Of a stretch of DNA of 7,341 nucleotides, positions 1-6,446 are shown one piece after another; the stretch's first letter is position 1, and each line of letters opens with the position of its first letter. A program made the translations under genes and the position numbers. This DNA is from Chloroflexota bacterium. GTDB taxonomy: Bacteria; Chloroflexota; Ktedonobacteria; Ktedonobacterales; Ktedonobacteraceae. The notes beneath the pieces were generated by a model. That model saw only the letters and a list, made by a program, of their open reading frames with translations. It was not told the DNA's origin and ran no database searches. The DNA is taken from NCBI GenBank assembly GCA_005881295.1, contig VBHS01000161.1, forward strand, positions 1-7,341, in the 5' to 3' direction.

Positions 1-3000
1 TCTTTGCCTCCGCGCCTGGCAGCAGCACTGGCACGTGTCTTGCATGACCAGGCCGCACGCGAGGAATTGGCACATCTCGTCCGCGAGTGTTACGAGGAAG
101 GAGCGGAGGAAATCTACCGCTCATTGATACTCCTCTTACCCATCGAAGACGTCGAGGAATTTTTCGTGCTACTCGATACGACCATCGTGCTCAAGTTGCT
201 CTTTTCTTACTTATCCGATGCAGCCGATGATCTACCATACGAGGATCAGGTAAAACGTCTAAGCCGCGCTTTAAGCCACTTTGGTGCGGATGCCGTGGCC
301 TACGCTGGTGAACTAAGTCAACCCGCTCCCGGCAGAAGCACGCGCCTGAGGGTTGCAGCCATCAATATCCTTGGCGGTACCCAGTGTCCACCTGCAGTAG
401 AGTACTTGATTGCACCCCTGAGCGACAAGGAAAAATTTGTCGTTGAGCGATCTATCATTGCACTGATCCGCCTGGGTCCTGCGCTCGTCCTGGATCGCCT
501 ACTCATGGAATTGGAAAATGCTACGCCCGCTCACTCGACGCGTCTGACCCATGCGGCAGTATTAACTATTCTCGAACGTTTCCTGTATGAGCAAGACGCC
601 AGGCGCCGGCTCACCCCGCCGCAGTACCAGCGCATCCTGGAAGCCCTGATCATGGCCCTCACTTCAAACTACGCCGTTGAGCAGGAAATTCAGCAACAGG
701 CTCGCACTATCCTGACAAGACTGGTTGCCCTGCAAGAGGCACAAAAGATTGAAGAGCAGCCGACTGGAAAGCTGCCACCACCAGGGAACCAGGCGGTCAT
801 AGATGGTTCACAGGGAAAAGCGCTCCCAATGCTTATTCACTATCTCTCCTCCAGTGACGACGTATTGGCCGGTAATACGGTGCAAACGCTACAAGAACTT
901 GGGCTTACCGCGACCCCTTACCTGCTAGATCAACTGAAACAAGAACCAGCAGAAGCGGTGCGCCTGCGCATCCTGGAGGTATTGAAAAACGTACACGATC
1001 CCGATGCGCTGCCTGCCATATTCCGTCTCGTCGCTGATCCATCGCCTCTTGTTATACAGCAACTCACAAATACCCTGCATTCCTTTGGTTCCGAGAGCAT
1101 CCCTGGCTTGATCAATCTCGTACTCAGTGATCCAAATGACACAGTGGCCGAACGTGCCGCACAGATGCTCGGAGGCATGCGTCAGGAGATTGTTGTGCCG
1201 GTATCTCAAGCAACATCTCCCATTGTACCTGGACGCACGCGGTTACTGGTACAAGTTTTGGAACAGACCCGGGATAGTCGAGCCATGCCCGCGTTGATCT
1301 CCCTTGTCAAGCCATCACAAGATGAACCTCTATTGGCAATCGCTGTCATTCGTGCACTCAGTCAATTCCCTACACAGCAAGTTGTCGCTCCATTATTGGA
1401 GATGCTGGAAAGTCCCCAGCCACAAATCTACGAAGAAGCCATCGAGGCTCTCAGTTCCTTTGGGGTCGTCGCTCTTGATGAACTGATCACAGCCCTGGAT
1501 GTCCAGCATGAAACGGCGACTACGCCCCGCATACGCCGCGCCGTCCTGGGAATGGCTTCTTTCCCTGGCGAACAATTGCTCAGTATGCTACCACGCTGCA
1601 GCGATGCTCAGGCGCGGCAAATCTTGACGACCTTCCAATTGCAAGGAGCCGACGCGGCGCAGGTATTGGTTGAGCACCTCTTCGATGAGGACGAGCGCAT
1701 AAAAAACTCGGTTCATCGAACATTGTCTGCAATGCAGGGGCAAATTATTGTCCCGCCGCTCTTGGAAGCCTTAAATCGCCCGCGATGGAGCGACACCATC
1801 GCGAAGTTTCTCCTCAACTACCCCGAAGTGGCCATGCCTCCGCTCGTCAATTTACTTGGCGACCCCGAACGTAGCGATGCAGCTGCTTCTATTCTACCGC
1901 GGTTCGGCCCTCGGGTCTTGACGCCGCTCATCATAGCATTGGATGACCCAAGAATCATGGTTCAGGAGCACGCCCAGCACATTATTATCACCCTGGTGCG
2001 TCAAAACCCGGCTACTCTATCGCATGTCGTCCGCCTTTTTGGCATGACGCTCCCGCTGCGAGCCCATGAAGCGCTACTGGAAGTATTGACCAACGACCTG
2101 GTAGACATCAGTGTTCCTGCTTTGCTTGATGGTTTGGAAGATGCACACCTGGTGGACGACGTTTCTGAAGCCCTGGCGCGCCTGGCACGCAAACCCGATT
2201 GGCAGCGAATCGTGCTCAATGGTCTGCTGGAATCGCTGCGTTTGGAGGAACGACGGCGTGGTGCTGAGACAGCGTTGATCAAGGTTGGTGGACCAGTTGT
2301 GCGCGGTGTGGGCGAATTAATAACCGACCAGGACGAGATGGTAGCCAGGGCAGCGCAACATATCTTGCAAGAAATAGGGGCGCCGGCTCTTCCCTTTATC
2401 TGGGCTGCGCACGGCGATACCAGTAATCGCGCGCGCCGGGAAGCGGCCATGAATATCTTTCATAATATGCCCACCGAGGAGATCAAGGATGCTCTGGTGG
2501 ATTTGCTGACAAGTGATCAACCAGGAGATATCGCTATGGCACAGGCATTACTCCTGGAACGCATACACGATGAGGAAACGCTCCCAGCAGCCAATCAAGA
2601 GATGATTCCAGCTTTAATCCAGTATGTGCAGATTCATGAGAAAGAACGTACGAGCCTGCGCGTCATGGCTCTCCTATTTTTACATGGAGGAGACTCGGTA
2701 ATCAGGCACCTCGTCCAGGTGCTTTACGACTATCCAGAGCATTATGAACAGCTCGTGCATGCCTTTTTGTTCCTGGGAGATGAAGCAATTATAGCTCTGC
2801 TGAATATCCTCAACGATCCACACGCCCCCATGTCGCTGCGCGCGGAAGCCATCAGTATGATCGGCCTGCTCGGAGCATCGAATGACATTTATGAGTATGC
2901 TCAATCCGTGAGCAAATATGGCTTATCGAGTAACAGGACGGGCGCAGTAAATGTCGAGAGACTCACGATATCCTTGCGCGCCCTCGGCAGTCTGCTAGCT

Positions 3001-3513
3001 AGCGGGGACTGGGATGTTCCAACACTCCAACACCTCCGGCAAATTACCCCGGAGGGCAGTCCCCAAAGCGACCTGTATAACGTTCTGCTTGGCCGGCGCT
3101 ACGAGCCAGAAATGCAGAAGCTCAAAAATGATCTGCAGAACGAACGCGAAGCCCGTAAGAGTGAAATTATGAATCTGACCTCGCGTATCGTGCATGACCA
3201 GGCGCGCATCCGTGAGCTAGAAGATAATTTAAAACTGGCCCGGCACGAACACGGACTCCGTGGCGATGAACTCTATCAGGCGACCCAGGAAAGGGACGCG
3301 CTCCTCAGAAATCTCCAACAGGCAGAGCAGGAGACAGAGGCCATCCGTCAGAGTTTCGCCGAGGTTTCGCAGGAGAGAGAGAGATACCGGGTAAATCTCG
3401 AAAAGTCTTTGCAGGAGCGGCAAGCACTCCAGGCGGAAATTAACCAGCTGGAGGCATACAATACCCTCTTACAGCAGCAGATCAATCTACTGCGCGGGAA
3501 AACTCAGGCTTGA
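1..3513 (+). CDS. Large HEAT-repeat scaffold protein with C-terminal coiled coil (5' end outside window)
   Basis: The frame is open from the first base, and no Shine-Dalgarno sequence can be seen before the TTG at 4, so the gene probably starts upstream; at least 1,170 residues are present. Counting from the TTG as residue 1, residues about 1-250 are helical with HEAT-like units (for example 113-175). A proline/glycine linker lies at about 252-270. From about 273 to 1010 there are many units of 30-40 residues with the pattern ALPxLixxLxdpxxxVrxxAxxxLxxxG, typical of HEAT/PBS-lyase-like repeats. From about 1033 to 1165 the sequence is rich in E, Q, R and K with leucine heptads, a clear coiled coil. 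I see no signal peptide, membrane helix or catalytic motif, so it is probably a cytoplasmic protein-protein scaffold with unknown partners. It ends 175 bases before the sigma gene and is separated from it by a promoter-like element, so it is probably a different transcription unit. The family call is firm; the function is unknown. Confidence 0.85.
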   Translation, partial: SLPPRLAAALARVLHDQAAREELAHLVRECYEEGAEEIYRSLILLLPIEDVEEFFVLLDTTIVLKLLFSYLSDAADDLPYEDQVKRLSRALSHFGADAVAYAGELSQPAPGRSTRLRVAAINILGGTQCPPAVEYLIAPLSDKEKFVVERSIIALIRLGPALVLDRLLMELENATPAHSTRLTHAAVLTILERFLYEQDARRRLTPPQYQRILEALIMALTSNYAVEQEIQQQARTILTRLVALQEAQKIEEQPTGKLPPPGNQAVIDGSQGKALPMLIHYLSSSDDVLAGNTVQTLQELGLTATPYLLDQLKQEPAEAVRLRILEVLKNVHDPDALPAIFRLVADPSPLVIQQLTNTLHSFGSESIPGLINLVLSDPNDTVAERAAQMLGGMRQEIVVPVSQATSPIVPGRTRLLVQVLEQTRDSRAMPALISLVKPSQDEPLLAIAVIRALSQFPTQQVVAPLLEMLESPQPQIYEEAIEALSSFGVVALDELITALDVQHETATTPRIRRAVLGMASFPGEQLLSMLPRCSDAQARQILTTFQLQGADAAQVLVEHLFDEDERIKNSVHRTLSAMQGQIIVPPLLEALNRPRWSDTIAKFLLNYPEVAMPPLVNLLGDPERSDAAASILPRFGPRVLTPLIIALDDPRIMVQEHAQHIIITLVRQNPATLSHVVRLFGMTLPLRAHEALLEVLTNDLVDISVPALLDGLEDAHLVDDVSEALARLARKPDWQRIVLNGLLESLRLEERRRGAETALIKVGGPVVRGVGELITDQDEMVARAAQHILQEIGAPALPFIWAAHGDTSNRARREAAMNIFHNMPTEEIKDALVDLLTSDQPGDIAMAQALLLERIHDEETLPAANQEMIPALIQYVQIHEKERTSLRVMALLFLHGGDSVIRHLVQVLYDYPEHYEQLVHAFLFLGDEAIIALLNILNDPHAPMSLRAEAISMIGLLGASNDIYEYAQSVSKYGLSSNRTGAVNVERLTISLRALGSLLASGDWDVPTLQHLRQITPEGSPQSDLYNVLLGRRYEPEMQKLKNDLQNEREARKSEIMNLTSRIVHDQARIRELEDNLKLARHEHGLRGDELYQATQERDALLRNLQQAEQETEAIRQSFAEVSQERERYRVNLEKSLQERQALQAEINQLEAYNTLLQQQINLLRGKTQA

Positions 3514-3542
3514 TGCTTGCTTAGACAGCGTCACTTTTTTCG

Positions 3543-3568
3543 TCCATCACTCCGCCGCCTGTGATGGA
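3543..3568. repeat. Inverted repeat (8-bp perfect stem, 10-nt loop) downstream of the HEAT gene
   Basis: TCCATCAC (3543-3550) and GTGATGGA (3561-3568) are exact reverse complements around a 10-nt loop. A T6 run (3535-3540) and an A5 run (3570-3574) flank the stem and could extend it beyond a 2x2 mismatch. It lies 29 bases after the HEAT stop codon, where a 3'-end structure would be expected. On neither strand is the stem followed by a T run, so it is not a standard intrinsic terminator. It could stabilise the 3' end of the upstream mRNA or be a protein-binding palindrome. Confidence 0.5.
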
Positions 3569-3590
3569 GAAAAAGGACAAGAAAACATAC

Positions 3591-3617
3591 TGTCACAAAA
3601 TTTGGCCGGGTGGTGTC
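3591..3617 (+). promoter_or_regulatory. Putative ECF-type promoter of the sigma/anti-sigma/ABC operon
   Basis: TGTCACA at 3591-3597 is followed after exactly 16 bases by TGTC at 3614-3617. This closely resembles the bipartite TGTCACA-N16-CGTC promoter described for ECF41-type sigma factors, with one mismatch in the -10 half. It lies about 70 bases upstream of the ATG of the sigma gene, as expected for an autoregulated ECF operon. The encoded sigma factor lacks the C-terminal extension typical of ECF41, so which ECF group reads this site is uncertain. A TACAAT at 3618-3623 could serve as a housekeeping -10 box, but no matching -35 box is found at 16-18 bases. Confidence 0.5.
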
Positions 3618-3630
3618 TACAATATGATTA

Positions 3631-3659
3631 AGCACAACGAGGTTCAGATGAGCACAACG
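3631..3659 (+). repeat. 9-bp direct repeat with 20-bp period in the sigma gene leader
   Basis: AGCACAACG occurs at 3631-3639 and again at 3651-3659, a 20-bp period that would place both copies on the same face of the DNA helix. Both copies lie just downstream of the putative promoter, within the presumed 5' untranslated region. They could be an operator or a chance duplication. The second copy is part of a possible five-codon ORF. Confidence 0.4.
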
Positions 3660-3688
3660 CTCTAGGTGTGACGGAGTTAAAACAAAAC

Positions 3689-4258
3689 ATGTCATCAGAC
3701 ATCAGAAACCGGCCTATCCTTGCCTCAACCAGCGAAGCGTCGTTTGAAACAGTTTTTACACGCTACTATAGCCTGGTCTATCAACTCGCCTATCGCTGTG
3801 TGGGACAGAGCGACGAGGCGGAAGATATCGCTCAAGAAGTTTTCCTGCGTTACCACCGTGTACCGCCTAAAGCCGAAAGCGAAGCAGAACGACGCTCATG
3901 GCTCTGCCGTGTCGCCACCAACCTCGGCCTGAATGCCTTGCGGAGCAGGCAGCGGCGCACAAAACGCGAGGAACAGGTCAGTGAAACAGTTCGACGAAGC
4001 ACACCTGAGGCAGAGGCACAACAAGACCCCGAGCAACATGTGCTCATCAGTGAACAGGCAGCTCTGGTACGCTCGATTCTGGCGGAAATGCCCGAACGAC
4101 AACAGGCGTATATTTTATTGCGTAGTACAGGTTTAAGTTATGCCGAAATCGCGCAAGCTACAGGCGTAGCAACAGCTTCTGTGGGCGCGTTATTGGCCCG
4201 TGCTGAACGGGAATTTCGCAGGAGGTATCATGAACGAGTTACAGCACCCAGAGCATAA
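3689..4258 (+). CDS. ECF-family RNA polymerase sigma factor (sigma-70 family)
   Basis: This 189-residue protein has the two-domain layout of ECF sigma factors, with normal length for the class. Region 2 covers about residues 19-87: FETVFTRYYSLVYQLAY, then the core-binding DEAEDIAQEVFLRYHR, then SWLCRVATNLGLNALRSR. A charged linker rich in E, Q and R follows at about 88-120. Region 4 covers about 130-181, with LAEMPERQQAYILLR and the helix-turn-helix YAEIAQATGVATASVGALLARAE, which would read the -35 element. The ATG at 3689 was chosen because GGAG lies at 3673-3676, a rather long 12-base spacing. An in-frame GTG at 3668 would add seven residues but has no good ribosome site. The 3' end overlaps the anti-sigma gene by 29 bases, which implies a functional pair. 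It probably directs core polymerase to its own promoter and to unknown envelope-related genes. There is no SnoaL-like or other C-terminal extension. The family call is firm; the subgroup is not assigned. Confidence 0.93.
   Translation: MSSDIRNRPILASTSEASFETVFTRYYSLVYQLAYRCVGQSDEAEDIAQEVFLRYHRVPPKAESEAERRSWLCRVATNLGLNALRSRQRRTKREEQVSETVRRSTPEAEAQQDPEQHVLISEQAALVRSILAEMPERQQAYILLRSTGLSYAEIAQATGVATASVGALLARAEREFRRRYHERVTAPRA
4220..4226 (+). promoter_or_regulatory. Strong Shine-Dalgarno site of the anti-sigma gene, inside the sigma coding region
   Basis: AGGAGGT lies 3 bases before the ATG at 4230 and decides that start over the in-frame ATG at 4200, which has no such site. Its position inside the last codons of the sigma gene allows translational coupling while giving the anti-sigma independent, strong initiation. 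This would keep anti-sigma at or above the level of sigma. Confidence 0.8.
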
Positions 4259-5402
4259 CGACAATTGTCTCGATCAAAGCATCTTGATTGCCCGGCGTGA
4301 TAATGAGTTGCCAGCAGACGAAGTAGCACAAGTTGAACAGCATATCGCTACCTGCGGTGACTGCGCTGCCAATGATCGGCTCATTACCAGTGGCGGGAGT
4401 GAGGTCTATACCCTGCTCTCCGCGTTAGATCCCGCACCGGTCGAGGTCCCCGATCCTGTCACGGCGCTCGCCAAGCTGCATACACACCTGCGCGAGACAA
4501 CACCTCTCAAGAAGAGCGCTCCCGTTTTGAAAGCGCTACCAGCCGAGAAAAAATCGTCATTTGTCTGGCGACAGTTGAGACGGAACTGGGTAGCGGCAGT
4601 GGCAGCGGCTATCTTGCTTGCCCTGGTGATCTTGCCGAACGCCAGCGCCTTAGCGGACCAATTCCTCTCGCTCTTCCGTGTCCAGCAATTTCAGCCTGTC
4701 AATATCGACCCGCGCGATCTCTCTTCGCATCCACTGCCTGGCATACAGGATTTTGGCACCTGGCAAGCAACAGCCAATAGTTTGAAATTGCAGGATAATC
4801 TGACGCAGGCCCAGGCGCAGCGGCTGGTCACCTTCCCCATTGCGCTGCCCGCTCACTTACCACAGGGGCTCGTACATCATCCTTCCTTTGCTGTGGTTAA
4901 AGGTGGTCAGTTAACCTTTACCTTTAGCGCAGCGAAGACACATGCCTACCTCGTGCGCAATGGACATGGCAATATGTCTATTCCAGCAAATTTAGATGGC
5001 GCAAAATATTCTGTGAGCGTCGCCCCCGGCGTTGAGATGAGTTTTGACAGCCGCGATAAATCCTTCATGGTCATCGAGATTCCCAGCCCGACCATACGTG
5101 CAACAGGGAGCGCATCGCTCAACGAACTGCGCGATTTCATGCTCTCACTCCCGAATTTACCATCACAGCTAGTGGCGCAATTGCGACAGATCGATCTCAA
5201 TAGTGGCACGATGCCGATTCCCGTACCACCTCAATTCACAGCACAGCACGTCACCATCCATGGAGCTCCGGGATTGCTCCTGGCGGACAATACACCTATT
5301 GGGGGTATTGTGGTCTGGCAAACTCATGGTATGATCTATGCATTAGGTGGCGATATCGGCAACGCTGCCCAACTGTTGACTACCGCCAATTCACTTCCTT
5401 AG
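4230..5402 (+). CDS. Membrane-anchored zinc-finger anti-sigma factor with large extracytoplasmic domain
   Basis: The predicted protein is 390 residues. Near the N-terminus, H38-x3-C42-x2-C45 (HIATCGDC), with C13 as a possible extra ligand, is the zinc-binding motif of ZAS-type anti-sigma domains, which hold ECF sigma factors inactive in the cytoplasm. A linker of about 70 residues leads to arginines R114, R117 and R118 and a single hydrophobic helix at about 120-142. The positive charges before it predict that the N-terminus is inside. About 245 residues after the helix would be extracytoplasmic. The last 35 residues (GGIVVWQTHGMIYALGG, then AAQLLTTANSL) resemble the end of DUF4367-type domains found in such proteins; this is recall, not a search. 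It overlaps the sigma gene by 29 bases and precedes an exporter by 18 bases. I infer that the outer domain senses an envelope signal and that release may need proteolysis or a conformational change. The anti-sigma role is well supported; the signal is unknown. Confidence 0.88.
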   Translation: MNELQHPEHNDNCLDQSILIARRDNELPADEVAQVEQHIATCGDCAANDRLITSGGSEVYTLLSALDPAPVEVPDPVTALAKLHTHLRETTPLKKSAPVLKALPAEKKSSFVWRQLRRNWVAAVAAAILLALVILPNASALADQFLSLFRVQQFQPVNIDPRDLSSHPLPGIQDFGTWQATANSLKLQDNLTQAQAQRLVTFPIALPAHLPQGLVHHPSFAVVKGGQLTFTFSAAKTHAYLVRNGHGNMSIPANLDGAKYSVSVAPGVEMSFDSRDKSFMVIEIPSPTIRATGSASLNELRDFMLSLPNLPSQLVAQLRQIDLNSGTMPIPVPPQFTAQHVTIHGAPGLLLADNTPIGGIVVWQTHGMIYALGGDIGNAAQLLTTANSLP

Positions 5403-5420
5403 ATAGATGGGTACATCTTG

Positions 5421-6422
5421 ATGAGTGAACAAGCACACCATAGCACCGGCGGGATTGGCACAATCTCGAGTGGGCAGCAGGAACACCACGATCTTCAGCG
5501 TGGTGTTCCTGCTGTGCAAGTTGACCATTTACGTAAAGCATATGGTAGCCTCGTTGCGGTCAATGATGTCAGTTTCGTCACGCAACGCGGTGAGGCCTTT
5601 GGTTTCCTGGGTCCCAATGGTGCCGGTAAGAGTACTGTGGTCAAAATACTCACAGGTCTGATTACATCTACACAGGGCAACGTTCGCGTGCTTGGACATC
5701 CCGTCAGCCATCTTGAAACGCGCAGGAAAATTGGCTACCTGCCAGAATTGCCCAATTTCCATCGCTGGTTGCGCGCGCAGGAGTTTTTACAGTTTCACGG
5801 ACAACTCTACGGCTTAGGCGGCGCTCCATTGCGCAAGCGCTCCCAGGAGTTGCTGGAACTGGTCGGCTTGACCGGTTGCGAACGACAGAAACTCGGTACC
5901 TTTTCCAAGGGCATGTTACAGCGTATCGGGCTGGCTCAGGCTTTGCTGAACCAACCGGAGCTACTAATTCTCGATGAACCGACCTCTGGACTGGATCCCC
6001 TTGGGCAGCGTGACATGCGCAATCTCATCCTACGACTGAAGATGGAAGGCATCGGCATCTTCCTCAATTCGCACCAGCTTGGAGATGTCGAGCTTATCTG
6101 TGATCGCGTGGCGATCATCCATCATGGTCAACTCTTGAAGATTGGGCCTCCTGCGACACTCTTCGACGAACCACTGGTGTTAGAGGTACGCGTCAATGCC
6201 GTGAGCGCTGATCTCCTCCGCCGCGTTGGAGCAGTCTCGCTCGCGGTGCAACGCGACGAAGCTAACCCGCTCCGCCTGCTGGTCGAGGAGCAAGACGACG
6301 AACAGGCGGCGGATGTTGCCGCCGCCGTTCACGCCAGTGGAACACGCCTGTTTAGCCTGCAGCCGCGTCGGCGCACGCTCGAGCAGCTCTTCTTGCGCAC
6401 TATCGAATCGTCACAGTATTGA
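5421..6422 (+). CDS. ABC-2 type exporter, ATP-binding subunit
   Basis: This is a 333-residue cytoplasmic ATPase that would power the permease encoded next to it. Motifs in order: an aromatic A-loop-like KAYG (39-42), Walker A GPNGAGKST (64-72), the Q-loop region IGYLPE with E109 in place of glutamine (common in ABC-2 exporter ATPases), a signature FSKGMLQR (161-168), Walker B LLILDE (181-186), D-loop SGLD (189-192) and switch histidine H218. A C-terminal tail of about 90 residues ends in TLEQLFLRTIES, usual for this subfamily. The first 30 residues are an extra G/H/Q/S-rich stretch containing a strong hairpin in the DNA. The ATG at 5421 has only a weak purine run (GGG at 5409-5411) before it. 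A TTG at 5418 or a GTG at 5514 are other possible starts; the GTG would give a normal N-terminus but has no ribosome site. The family is certain; the substrate is unknown. Confidence 0.93.
   Translation: MSEQAHHSTGGIGTISSGQQEHHDLQRGVPAVQVDHLRKAYGSLVAVNDVSFVTQRGEAFGFLGPNGAGKSTVVKILTGLITSTQGNVRVLGHPVSHLETRRKIGYLPELPNFHRWLRAQEFLQFHGQLYGLGGAPLRKRSQELLELVGLTGCERQKLGTFSKGMLQRIGLAQALLNQPELLILDEPTSGLDPLGQRDMRNLILRLKMEGIGIFLNSHQLGDVELICDRVAIIHHGQLLKIGPPATLFDEPLVLEVRVNAVSADLLRRVGAVSLAVQRDEANPLRLLVEEQDDEQAADVAAAVHASGTRLFSLQPRRRTLEQLFLRTIESSQY
5475..5514. repeat. Perfect 16-bp inverted repeat with 8-nt loop in the 5' part of the ABC ATPase gene
   Basis: The left arm (5475-5490, CAGCAGGAACACCACG) and right arm (5499-5514, CGTGGTGTTCCTGCTG) are exact reverse complements around an 8-nt loop. 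The predicted RNA hairpin is very stable. It sits 54 bases after the chosen ATG and ends exactly where a conserved ABC N-terminus begins. No T run follows, so it is not an intrinsic terminator. It could control mRNA processing or stability between the regulatory and exporter halves of the operon, attenuate translation, or be the remnant of a small inserted palindrome. Confidence 0.85.
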
Positions 6423-6429
6423 GAACCTT

Positions 6430-6436
6430 GGAGAGG
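6430..6436 (+). promoter_or_regulatory. Ribosome binding site of the permease gene
   Basis: GGAGAGG lies 10 bases before the ATG at 6447, a slightly long but normal spacing. It supports this start and is the clearest ribosome site in the exporter half of the operon. Confidence 0.6.
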
Positions 6437-6446
6437 AAACTATACC

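Noticed and set aside
2001..2450. 149-codon open frame on the minus strand inside the HEAT gene
   Set aside because: It is fully antisense to a well-supported coding region, its translation is rich in R, S and A with no domain pattern, and it has no ribosome site. It is a shadow of the plus-strand codon bias.
3618..3623. TACAAT as a housekeeping -10 box
   Set aside because: No TTGACA-like -35 box is found 16-18 bases upstream; the overlapping TGTCACA-N16-TGTC element explains the region better, though dual use cannot be excluded.
4200..4229. Upstream in-frame ATG for the anti-sigma gene, adding ten residues
   Set aside because: There is no ribosome site before it, whereas AGGAGGT stands directly before the ATG at 4230, after which the usual anti-sigma N-terminus follows.
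5475..5514. The long hairpin as an intrinsic terminator between anti-sigma and ABC genes
   Set aside because: No U tract follows the stem, and the open reading frame continues through it into the conserved ABC domain.
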